A stretch of 63,908 nt of DNA from contig JASBNA010000117.1 in NCBI GenBank assembly GCA_038087015.1, forward strand, positions 1 through 63,908. The letters run 5' to 3'. Within the stretch, counting starts at the first letter, position 1, and the number at the start of each line of letters is the position of its first letter. The DNA is from Cerrena zonata (lineage: Eukaryota; Basidiomycota; Agaricomycetes; Polyporales; Cerrenaceae). Under the pieces are notes generated by a model. That model saw only the letters and a list, made by a program, of their open reading frames with translations, did not search any database and had not been told where the DNA came from. A program made the position numbers and the translations under genes. Below, one piece after another: positions 53,578 through 62,921 of this stretch.

Positions 53578-54252
53578 ATGACAGCCATTAAGCAGGAGAA
53601 AGACCGGCATCGGCGAATATCCGCTTTGTATTTGTTCAATATAACCGATAAGGACTCTTCATTATTGGCAATTAAGTTTTGGTCCCAATCAACCACGAGA
53701 GGGGCCAAAAACAAGTTGGCCGGGTTGACATCAGGGGTTGGATCATTAACTAGGGAATTAAAAGCTTCGTATATCATGGAGTATTCACCTTCCAGGAAAA
53801 CCTTCAAGTTTCCAGAACCACCTTTAGCGTTAGCCAATAAGCCCAATTGGAGAAGTCACTGTAATACTAGAGTTTTTGTTGGTAGACAGTCTTTGATCTC
53901 TCATGAATGGGAAACAGTCTCTCAAAATATCTTTATGAGTTTGATTATGCAAACATTGATGATAAATAAGATTGAATTGATCGTAAGTTGGCATTTGATT
54001 AGCCATTAAATCAACTTGAATTGTGATTTTTCTTCATTCAATTTCCAGTATGATTTATCAAGAATCTTATATAAACTAGCTGATGCTGGTACTTTAGCAT
54101 TATGGAAAATAGAAATAGTAGCTGGCGAGTGTTGCAAAGTTCTGAAAAGTGACATTATAGTAATCTTACTGAAAAGAAGGGCCCCAGAAGAAAATTACTA
54201 CCGGATCAAGCTTTGTTTATATACTCCTACAAAATCTTATCAGCTCACTTAG
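53578..54252 (+). CDS. Unidentified ORF interrupted by one stop, possibly removed by a 66-nt intron
   Basis: ATG at 53578 opens 143 codons, stop TAA at 54007-54009, and the same frame continues open to 54252. GTAAGT at 53983 and TTTCCAG ending at 54048 would bound a 66-nt intron in phase 0 that contains the stop; splicing would give about 202 residues. No TACTAAC branch motif is seen, which weakens the model. The first 120 codons look coding (FPEPPLALANKPNWR, RVFVGRQSLISHEWETVSQN); the part after the putative intron less so. I do not recognise the protein. Alternatives: a gene with a frameshift, or a decaying pseudogene. Confidence 0.4.
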
Positions 54253-54640
54253 CCTTATTGGCTATGGGACTTAATTCCCCAGTAAACAATATGAAAAATA
54301 AATGGAGGTATAACCCCGGAAGTACAAAACGTCATAGTAAATTGACAGTTTCGGAGTGGATGGGAATTCCTTGCAAACAAGCAAACAATAGAATGACTCG
54401 TTTTACATTGTGGAGGTTTGGGTGCGGGATGACTCGCCCTTCGGATAGAGGGATGGTGGTGCACGGAAACTAGTGTGCTAACCAGACAATGCACCCGTAC
54501 CGTCCCGGATTGATGGATGTATCACGTGAGATTGAAAAGTCGTAATGTACGGATGTTCGTTAGCTCAAAATTGCATTTGCAATTGTGGGTCAGCTTTTCA
54601 ATCAAACAACTACTTATCTTTCGAAACCACCAAAAAGAAT
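54253..54640. other. Promoter region of DUG3
   Basis: 388 bp. Contains GCACCCGTACCG (54491-54502), close to a Rap1 site, and GGATGTATCACGTGAGA with CACGTG at about 54523-54528, a Cbf1-type E-box that would fit a sulfur/glutathione gene. No gene accepted. Confidence 0.5.
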
Positions 54641-55867
54641 ATGTGTCGTTTCATGATATACAAGGGCCGGGAGTCGATGGTGTTGTCGGACTTGCTCACC
54701 AAGCCTGCCCACTCAATCATCAACCAATCGTTTGACTCGAGACTAAGATTAGATATGAGAAACCCAATCAATGGTGATGGTTTTGGGGTGGGTTATTATA
54801 GTACTTGTGACCAACCATGCATCTTTAAAGCCATCACTCCGGCTTGGAATAATGTAAACTTGAATAATTTATCCCAATGCACTGAATCGGATTTGGTTTT
54901 TGCTCACGTTAGGGCTTCAACCCAAGGGGTTTTGCTGGAAACCAACTGCCATCCTTTCTCTTATGGTAAAATTATGTTTATGCATAACGGGGGCATTCTG
55001 TCGTTTGATAAGATTAAAAAGAAACTAATGAATCATTTGGAAGATGAGTTTTTCCTTTATATTCAAGGCTCGACCGATTCGGAATGCTGTTTTGCTCTTT
55101 TCTTAGATACTTTATTCAAAATGGGTTATAATCCTACAGATTTAAATGTTCAATTTCCTCATAAAGTTTTAAAGCAAGCTTTATTGACCACTATAGAGTT
55201 GATTAAAGACTGGCAAACGCAAGTAACTTCAGAACCTTCTCTTCTTAATTTTGCTATAACTGATGGTGAATCAGTCGTCATCAGTCGTTATATAACTTCC
55301 AAAACTGATGAAGCTGCTTCGTTACATTTCAGTACTGGTTCAAGATTTTTTGAATATGAACCCGGATTATTCAAAATGGAAAGATTGAATCGCTCTCAAG
55401 ACGTTATCTTTGTTGCTTCCGAACCCTTGACTTTTGAACGTGGTGATTGGATTTGCGTTCCAACTAATACTACTTTGACAATTACAAAAACTAATACCGT
55501 TTTAATGCATCCTATTCTTGATGAATTCTATGATGATGGCGGTATTGAAAGATCCTCCGGATTAGCAATGAGTAAAGGTTTGATGGGTGGTTTGCCAACT
55601 AAAAATAAAAATAAAGAAGGCACCTCGCCAATCTCTCGTCCTACTTCTTCTTCTTCAAATATTGAACCTATCAATGATGTTAAACCTCCAGTTTCCCCTA
55701 TACCATTGACAGCCTCCTCTTCATCCTCATCTCCTATGTCTTCTTCGTCTAATATGACTACAAACACCCAAAGCACCCCAGTTTTAGAAACTGACGATAA
55801 AGAAGTGGAAACTACTTTACAAAATTTACCACCTCTTCAAAGAGAAGGTAGAAAAATTACAGCATAA
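54641..55867 (+). CDS. DUG3: Glutamine amidotransferase-type glutathione-degradation protein Dug3
   Basis: 408 residues. The start at 54641 is chosen because it gives MCRF, leaving Cys2 as the N-terminal nucleophile of a class II GATase; the frame is open further upstream but that would bury it. Blocks HSIINQSFDSRLRLDMRNP, NGDGFGVGYY, LVFAHVRAST, NCHPFSYGK, FMHNGG and QGSTDSECCFALF are those of Dug3. With Dug2 it forms the (Dug2-Dug3)2 complex that cleaves glutathione's gamma-glutamyl bond in the cytosol. The C-terminal 100 residues are Ser/Pro-rich, ending PPLQREGRKITA. Codons 99 and 120 are CTG at places where serine is expected. Confidence 0.95.
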   Translation: MCRFMIYKGRESMVLSDLLTKPAHSIINQSFDSRLRLDMRNPINGDGFGVGYYSTCDQPCIFKAITPAWNNVNLNNLSQCTESDLVFAHVRASTQGVLLETNCHPFSYGKIMFMHNGGILSFDKIKKKLMNHLEDEFFLYIQGSTDSECCFALFLDTLFKMGYNPTDLNVQFPHKVLKQALLTTIELIKDWQTQVTSEPSLLNFAITDGESVVISRYITSKTDEAASLHFSTGSRFFEYEPGLFKMERLNRSQDVIFVASEPLTFERGDWICVPTNTTLTITKTNTVLMHPILDEFYDDGGIERSSGLAMSKGLMGGLPTKNKNKEGTSPISRPTSSSSNIEPINDVKPPVSPIPLTASSSSSSPMSSSSNMTTNTQSTPVLETDDKEVETTLQNLPPLQREGRKITA

Positions 55868-56415
55868 GTTTACTTCTATTATTGGTCTTGTTCATTTTCT
55901 TTTTTAGCATGTTTCTTTTGGGTCTTTATAATTTCAGTTCTTTTTACTTGGACCATTTTCAATATATATCCATTCGTCTTTTGTAAAATCATAAATATAC
56001 ATGTTACGTAAAGTCGTTAGAGTGATCCCAAAAAGCATAATTTAGATACTCAAAATAAACAAAAAATGGAATTATTATTAATAACATAAGTATATTGTTA
56101 TGCTTGAAAAATTGTGTTAGAGTTTAGAGCGAAATAGTATAGCGAAAGAGTGAAAGAGTGAAAGAGTAGCTTAAAGAGAGTAAGTTAAGAAAATTATAAA
56201 ACAAAAACAAAGACAAAAGTAATATTAGTTATATAAAAGAAGTCATTAAATATATCAACATTAATCATTTCAGACATTCAAATTTACTAAGCAACCCCTA
56301 ATGTGGGGCTTTAAAATAAAAAGATAAAAAGATAAAAAGTAAAGTAAAATAACAAAAAAAATTGAACAAATGAATATAGAACAAAATAAAAGTTGAATGG
56401 ATCCAATTGAAAGTA
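55868..56415. other. Spacer between convergent DUG3 and SAPS genes
   Basis: 548 bp of 3' flanks; includes short direct repeats (GAAAGAGT x3 near 56142-56167, AAAAGAT units near 56318-56340). No gene. Confidence 0.5.
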
Positions 56416-59409
56416 TTAACCTTTACTAGCCGCCCTGGTTAATTTATGTCCATCCTCACGAGGGAAATCTTCTTCATAATCAAGAAGCACACCATCTTCG
56501 TTGTCCGACGAACTTGAACTTGATGACAAATCATCCTCATCCACCGTATGATGATCCAGAATTGACAAATCAGAATGTGTTTTCAATGTCCCTTCTGAGT
56601 CGTAAAGAGGATTTGATTTCTTATATGACAATCCATCATCATTTGGATCAATATATTCGTCATCAAATTCATCTTGAAATGGTTGCGAATCATAGGACTC
56701 TGGAAACTGACTCTTTGATTCTTCCTTTTTATTGTCTTCATTGATGATTTTATTATCTTCATTGGTAACTTTGGTGACCGATGGAGTAATGGATGCAGTA
56801 TTGGTTAACTGCTGAGTCATGTAAGTGGTGAAATGATCATCATCATCAGATTCTGATTCGTCGCTTGAATTCGACTTGTTTGTCTCAGCCTTTTTTGATT
56901 TTATTTCTTCATCATCATTGTCGTCCTTCTGCGGTGATTTCTTTGTGAATAGTGGTTTGTTCTCCGGTAATTCGGATTCTTCCTCCTCAGGTTCATCTTT
57001 CTCATCAATTCTTTCATGATGGTCATGATCCTCGCCCCTATCTGAATTATCATCATGCCCAGTCTCCACAATATCATGGTATTCTTTTGGATCATATAGT
57101 AAATCAGATTGGAGATCATCGGCTTCAATGATGTCACCGCTTCCTTCATCAAAAGTTTGAGAAGATTCTTCTTCTTCTTCACCACCTAAAATTGCATTAT
57201 ATTTTTCTCTTGTATCATATAAAACATGGCTGACATAATTTGACCAAACTTCATCCTCAATTTTTTGGTCTATTATTTCACTCAAACTATTGACAGGATA
57301 AAGTTGTATGAACTTGACAACTTCTTCCGCAATAAGAGTTAAATGACCCATGAACCCCAATCTTAAACCATTATGTTTGGCTTCATATTCTGAGCATAAA
57401 GATTGTCCCTCAATGATCTTGTTAGTGATATCGCCTCTATTAAACAAATCGATAGCTAAAAACTTATTGAACCCGATATCCATTGAGCCATTTAAAACCT
57501 GTTGAACGATATCAAATACAACATTATGTAAGAAATTGTTCCAAGGAAACTTGAAAAACATTGATAAAATATTGGAAATTATTTGTGTATCAAATAATGC
57601 AATCTTTAAGAAATCACCAATAACCGGTTTTGATCTGATTTGATCTTCGGATAAGTTAGCATTCGCATGAGGCTCTTCAGCTTCATCATCATTTGGAAAA
57701 TGGTTTGGCTGACCAAAAGCCTCGTCTTCTTGATGTAATCTCGAGTTAAACGAATCAATTGTATCATTTGCATAATCATCATCCTCGTTGTTGGCTGATC
57801 TCGCTTGATCATTACCATCGGTTGAATCATTATTATCACTGTTTTCTGTATTATCGTCTTCATTATTAGGTAAGATAATCACTTCATTATATTTAAAACT
57901 TATAGGATCATATTCTTTCATTTTATCTCTTAATAAGTCTCTTTCTTTCACAACATCGAAACCTTTGTTATCATTTAAAAGAGCCATATTAGAGCAATGC
58001 AATAATTCAGCAATTAATTCACAAATTTTAAATCTTTCGAAACCCAAAGGTTCAATGACACCAAAAGGAGTTTTCAAACTTGGTTTTTCATCACCGCCAA
58101 AATCAACTAGCAATTTATTAAATTCATCTATCTTATCACCGAAAACTTTTAATAAATGTCCTAAATATATAGGGTCTCTACCAGTTGGGGGATGGCTTTC
58201 TAAAGTGATATATAACACTGGTAAAATATCGTAATCAGAATTATTTTTTCTGATGATTTCTATAATGATACCAACACCATTTGCTAAGGCATAACCACCT
58301 TTTAACATTATATTACATAAACGGTTCATTTGATCATAGGAAACCAATTCTCTTGTAAGTTCATTAGGACCAATGGTTGAGTTGTCAGTTGTTGAATTAG
58401 CGGAAATTGTGATTAAAGCTTTTAAGAAATCAGCGGCCGAAGACTGTCTAACCAATAAGATATCATAATCAATATCTGGACTATTGGTTATATCAAGAGA
58501 ATTTATCAAGTATGTTATCAAATCTTGATTTTGAAGAAAATCAATTATTCCGGTGGCATTATCTTGCTTGTCAGTGGATATAAGTTTTAAAAGAAAATCC
58601 ATCAAAGGAGGATTTGATAAATTATTCATGAATTTTTGAACTAAACAAGGTTGATTATCAATTAAGTAAGTAATCATTTCTTCACATTTCATATCCAACA
58701 AATGCTCCATAATTTTCATGAAATATGTTGATAAATTGATAGAGAGAGGGCTATCGTTATCTAATATAGCCCATAACTTATTTAAGTTTTCGGTAGATTC
58801 CATAACAGTATCAGTCAATGACCAGACATCTGCACTCAATATTTCTGCAGCTAATGTAGCATAACGAGTTCTCTTCTCTTCTTCGGTTTCATTTTCATCA
58901 TCGTCCTCATCATCGTCTTCTTCTTCTGGTTCATTTTCATCATCAGTGTCATCACTTTTATCTGAATTACTTTTTGAGGAATTTTCTTCGTTAGTATCAA
59001 CTTGATCAGTAGAGCTAGAATCTTTTTTATCATCAGTTTTAGAATCATCATCATTGGTATCATCATTAGTCTTTGAAGTATTATCGTTGTCGTTTTTCTC
59101 ATCATCTTTTTCATTTATAGTTAAATCGTTGAATTTTTTAATGATTTCATCTTGAGAAGCACCTTCATGGATGACTAAATCAACTAGTATACTCAAGACT
59201 TCTTCTTCACGTAAAAACTCTAATAATAGGGAGTTATTTGATAATAATTCTTGTAATAAGTCATTTTCATCTAGTAATTTCATAAGCACGTTAAAATTAT
59301 TTGATTGAGGATCACCAGATTCAATATTGATCGAATGATTTTCAAGTAATGTAGATATATTAGATAATGAGGTAAACCCATTACTAAATTTCCAAAAAGA
59401 ACCAGACAT
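56416..59409 (-). CDS. SAPS-domain Sit4 phosphatase-associated protein (Sap190/Sap185/Sap155 type)
   Basis: 997 residues. The opening SFWKFSNGFTSLSNISTLLE and LLDENDLLQELLSNNSLLLE, then a REEEVLSILVDLVI block, are the classic SAPS N-terminus. After an Asp/Glu/Asn-rich insert (about 100-185) the helical repeats resume with ILSADVWSLTDTVMES. The core continues through NPPLMDFLLKLISTDK and PPTGRDPIYLGHLLKVFGDK, followed by the HNVVFDIVQQVLNG block near 630. The C-terminal 280 residues are acidic and disordered. Such proteins bind Sit4 (PP6 type) and direct it in TORC1, tRNA modification and cell-cycle control. Which S. cerevisiae paralogue is closest is not clear. Confidence 0.9.
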   Translation of the reverse strand: MSGSFWKFSNGFTSLSNISTLLENHSINIESGDPQSNNFNVLMKLLDENDLLQELLSNNSLLLEFLREEEVLSILVDLVIHEGASQDEIIKKFNDLTINEKDDEKNDNDNTSKTNDDTNDDDSKTDDKKDSSSTDQVDTNEENSSKSNSDKSDDTDDENEPEEEDDDEDDDENETEEEKRTRYATLAAEILSADVWSLTDTVMESTENLNKLWAILDNDSPLSINLSTYFMKIMEHLLDMKCEEMITYLIDNQPCLVQKFMNNLSNPPLMDFLLKLISTDKQDNATGIIDFLQNQDLITYLINSLDITNSPDIDYDILLVRQSSAADFLKALITISANSTTDNSTIGPNELTRELVSYDQMNRLCNIMLKGGYALANGVGIIIEIIRKNNSDYDILPVLYITLESHPPTGRDPIYLGHLLKVFGDKIDEFNKLLVDFGGDEKPSLKTPFGVIEPLGFERFKICELIAELLHCSNMALLNDNKGFDVVKERDLLRDKMKEYDPISFKYNEVIILPNNEDDNTENSDNNDSTDGNDQARSANNEDDDYANDTIDSFNSRLHQEDEAFGQPNHFPNDDEAEEPHANANLSEDQIRSKPVIGDFLKIALFDTQIISNILSMFFKFPWNNFLHNVVFDIVQQVLNGSMDIGFNKFLAIDLFNRGDITNKIIEGQSLCSEYEAKHNGLRLGFMGHLTLIAEEVVKFIQLYPVNSLSEIIDQKIEDEVWSNYVSHVLYDTREKYNAILGGEEEEESSQTFDEGSGDIIEADDLQSDLLYDPKEYHDIVETGHDDNSDRGEDHDHHERIDEKDEPEEEESELPENKPLFTKKSPQKDDNDDEEIKSKKAETNKSNSSDESESDDDDHFTTYMTQQLTNTASITPSVTKVTNEDNKIINEDNKKEESKSQFPESYDSQPFQDEFDDEYIDPNDDGLSYKKSNPLYDSEGTLKTHSDLSILDHHTVDEDDLSSSSSSSDNEDGVLLDYEEDFPREDGHKLTRAASKG

Positions 59410-60595
59410 TTTAGACTTTTGAATGCACTAATTTAAAACAACAAAAAGAAAAGGGAAAATAAATGCAAAATGAATATTCTCAAGAAACCGAGTCGATGCC
59501 GGTATTAGAATGAGCGAATAAAGTTAAAATAAGGAGTAGTAATGTACAGCAAGGGATTCTATATTGATTCCCACGTAAATAATGACAAAGTAAATCAGAA
59601 AAGAAGAAAAAAAAAAACAGAAATAGTGGAATAGTAATAGGAAAGGAAAGAAATAAGTACAATATGAAAGTCAAAAACAAGTCGTAACCATATAACCGGA
59701 GGAATGGAGTTGGAATAAATAGATATAAAGAATTTTTCTTTTTATCTGATCAAAGACAAAAACGCAGCAATGTATATGGTATTAGTTTGAAAATAAATTG
59801 AAACAAACACCAATGGATGTAATTCGAATTGTTTTCCAGTATGGATTATGACAATCTTAAGAATTGAATGGATTTGCCAATAGCCGCCAACAATGGACGC
59901 CTCGACAATGATTCGAAACAAGCGAAACGTTCGAAACGTTCAGTTCAGTCTAGTGTGTCAAGTAGATTTCTTCACACCGCTTGATGTATACTGTCCTTGA
60001 GCAAAAGTTATTGATCCAAGGGGTTGGGCGGGTAAACTGCTAGTGGAATTCTCTTCTCTTTGCTAACTTGGTATAGTTTTGGCCCAATGAATCTGCAAAG
60101 CAATGTCTAAAGAATCTTCCAGTGACTAATAGACCAGGTGCAAATTCCTAGTGATGAAAAAGCAGGTTTTGTTGTGGATGGTGTTGCTGTTAGTGAAAGA
60201 ACTATTATTAAAAAAGGTACAAGTTTGTTGATATCAAAAGCTTTTTTTTCCCTTCTTCTGTTCCTCTAAAATTTTCTGCTGCTCAATTTTTTTTTTTTTT
60301 TTTTTTGTTTTGTAAGCGAATTTTGAGCGAAAAATTTTTTTTTTTGTCTGTTTCGTCCGTTGATGGTTGAAAAAACATACTGAAAATTTGGGTTTTTTTT
60401 TAATTAAGGACCATTTTTGTAACCTAACTATTAGTGTCCTAGTGAGAGTGTGCGGGAACCCATCAGGATAACATCTAGTGAGAAGGACATAGTTAGAGCT
60501 AGGAAGCTAACCAAAAAAAAAAAAAAAGAAAAAAGGTGAAAAATTGAAAAATCAAGTAATCAAAACCACCTAATTATCATATAAACAGGATCAAG
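59410..60595. other. Divergent intergenic region SAPS gene / MRPL49
   Basis: 1186 bp. Holds CGAAACGTT direct repeats near 59926-59940, a coding-like fragment at 60103-60269 (see findings), long T runs (T20 at 60287-60306) and CCTAACTATTAG near 60422-60433 that might belong to a 5'-leader intron. No confident gene. Confidence 0.45.
60287..60306 (+). repeat. Poly(T) run of 20
   Basis: Homopolymer in the MRPL49 upstream region, followed by further T8-T9 runs; typical nucleosome-poor promoter sequence of yeasts. Confidence 0.9.
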
Positions 60596-61138
60596 ATGTT
60601 TCGTTCTATACTTCAGACATCCTCCAGACAATGCATGGGATCATGCTTATCCAGACAAGGTTTGAGAAGTGCCTATGTTAATGCAGGCCGTTCATTGGCC
60701 TCAGCCAGCAGATCTAGCGGTGAAGCAGCACCAAATGCAATTTCCAAAGCATCAGCATCACCAGTCACTGACTTGAGTGCTTTAAAGCTCGACTCCAATG
60801 GATCAAAAGACTTGTATGCCATTTTCAGACTTCACAACATGCCATATTTGGTCACCAAAGGTGATTCTGTCATTTTACCATTCAAATTGAAAAACGTTGA
60901 AATTGGAGATAAATTGGTGTTAAATGACGTTACTGCACTTGGCTCTCCAGAGTACACCTATACCGAAAAGAAGGGGGTTTCACCAGACTTATATGAGTTG
61001 TCTGCTAGTGTTACCGAAATAACTAGAGAACCTTATTATGAAGTTCAAAAAAAGAAGAGAAGATGTAGAAGAATTAAAACATTCCCAGTTTACAATTACC
61101 AAACCCACCTCACTATTAACGAATTGAAACTCAAATAA
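60596..61138 (+). CDS. MRPL49: Mitochondrial large-subunit ribosomal protein bL21m
   Basis: 180 residues (S. cerevisiae Mrpl49 has 161). The first 50 residues are Ser/Arg/Ala-rich without acidic residues, a mitochondrial presequence. The L21 domain starts near LYAIFRLHNMPYLVTKGDSV, continues with LPFKLKNVEIGDKLVLNDV, and ends with EVQKKKRRCRRIKTFPVYNY, where the KKRR basic block and the Y-N-Y-Q-T-H-L-T strand are typical of L21. Start is the first ATG, 3 bases after an in-frame AAG; the N-terminus fits import. No internal problem seen. Confidence 0.93.
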   Translation: MFRSILQTSSRQCMGSCLSRQGLRSAYVNAGRSLASASRSSGEAAPNAISKASASPVTDLSALKLDSNGSKDLYAIFRLHNMPYLVTKGDSVILPFKLKNVEIGDKLVLNDVTALGSPEYTYTEKKGVSPDLYELSASVTEITREPYYEVQKKKRRCRRIKTFPVYNYQTHLTINELKLK

Positions 61139-61223
61139 TCTACATATATCTCATCTTGTACATAGACATTATCATTCTTGCTCTTCTACATATTAATTTG
61201 TACCATAATAAAATACATTGATT

Positions 61224-62883
61224 CTATTTAGTTTTCAAACTTCTCTTTGAATTGTACTTGATCATTTCTCCAAGCTTGGTTTTTTCAAATGAAAATTCTG
61301 GTGTTAATTTCGTAAACGGATGTTCTAATAACTCTTTTGCAGTGGGTCTTTGTTCGCTATCAATTGTAAAACACTTATTAATAAAGTCCTTCGCATCATC
61401 AGTTACTACATGTTCAATATCTTCAGGAATTGGTGGGGCTAATTTGGTCTTACCAATCTTATATATAGCACTAACAACAGCCTCATTTGACCATGGTCTC
61501 TTTCCTGCAAACATCTCTAATACAACACATCCTAATGACCATATATCAATCTTAGCACTATAACCTTGCTTCTTATCTTCCACCATGTTATCAATGACTT
61601 CGGGCGCCATCCAAAACACCGTACCTTGCATCGACATTTCAGCGTTATTCACATAAATATCTTTTGATTTTTTCAGAATTCCAAAATCAGATATTTTACA
61701 TGTCCCATCAATTTCAAGTAATAAGTTATCAGCCTTCAAATCTCGATGTAATATTCCATTCGAATGCAAATATGCTAACCCTAATAATACCTGCTTAGTT
61801 ATGAATTTAATCAATGGCTCATCAAATTTCCCATAAGATTTGAGACATGATGCAATCGATCCTCCAGCAACATATTCCAAGAATAAACTATATCTATTGT
61901 TTTTTTGTTCAAATCCCAAATACTGTACAATATTCAAATGATCCAAATCTTTCATCGTTTCAACTTCTTTATGTAATGCGTCAATTCCTTCTGAATTAGA
62001 TGAGCTATCTGATAACGAAAACCCGGGGACTACTACTTGTTTGACGGCTAACATCTCCCCAGTAGTAACATTAAGCGCTAAATAAACCGAACCAAATGAT
62101 CCTCTCCCGATAAGCTCACCCTTAATCCAAGCAAATTCTTCAAACTCTCCATTAACATTATTCCGAAGCTTACTGACAAAACCTTTTTCAATCTCAGTTG
62201 AAGTGACTTCAACTACCTTTTGACCCCATAATTTTGTGTTTGCTCTTCTCAACGTATGCGGACTTGATTCAATCAGAGAGGTGGTGGATCTCATAAGTGC
62301 TTCTTCATTTCCATCTTGTTTATTTCTTGGTGTAGTTTGAGGATTAGGAATGACGGAATTAGGACCTTGTGATACCTGGTTGTTTTCTTGACTTTTAGCA
62401 GACTGCTGTCTTTGTTCGAGTCTTTTTCTGCGAGCTTCGTTTGCAACAATACGAATTGTTTTCATTCTACGACGGCTCAATTTAGGTTCCTGATTATCAC
62501 CATAAAAGACTTCATCACCCAGATCCACTGCTTTGACCGGTGAAATATTTGCGTTAGAAAATGTCCTAGATATGGCAGGCTTTCTTGATGGAATATTTCC
62601 TTGTGTATCAATTGGCTGCGGAGTTGAGGACTTCGTAACTCCCACGGGTGAATCTGGTGAATCATCAATGATCGGTTTATCTAAATTGGTATAAGGGAAA
62701 TACTTCTCAAGATTGTTGTAAACCTCATCAATTGGTGGTCTAACACTCATTTTATTGATTGCCACAGAATCTTGTAAAGAATGACGTTTCACTTCATCGG
62801 TTGGCTTTTCTATCAGACTTTTCGAGGAAGAATCACTCTTTTCATGCGAGTCGGAAGGGTTCTTAATTGGCTTGATAAAAAAG

Positions 62884-62921
<38 letters not shown>

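Noticed and set aside
53418..53846. Minus-strand ORF of 142 codons
   Set aside because: Its end is a run of hydrophobic and Phe residues from intergenic A/T-rich DNA, and the plus-strand frame over the same bases looks more like coding sequence.
54545..54640. Upstream extension of DUG3
   Set aside because: It would place 32 residues before the Cys nucleophile that must be N-terminal in this enzyme class.
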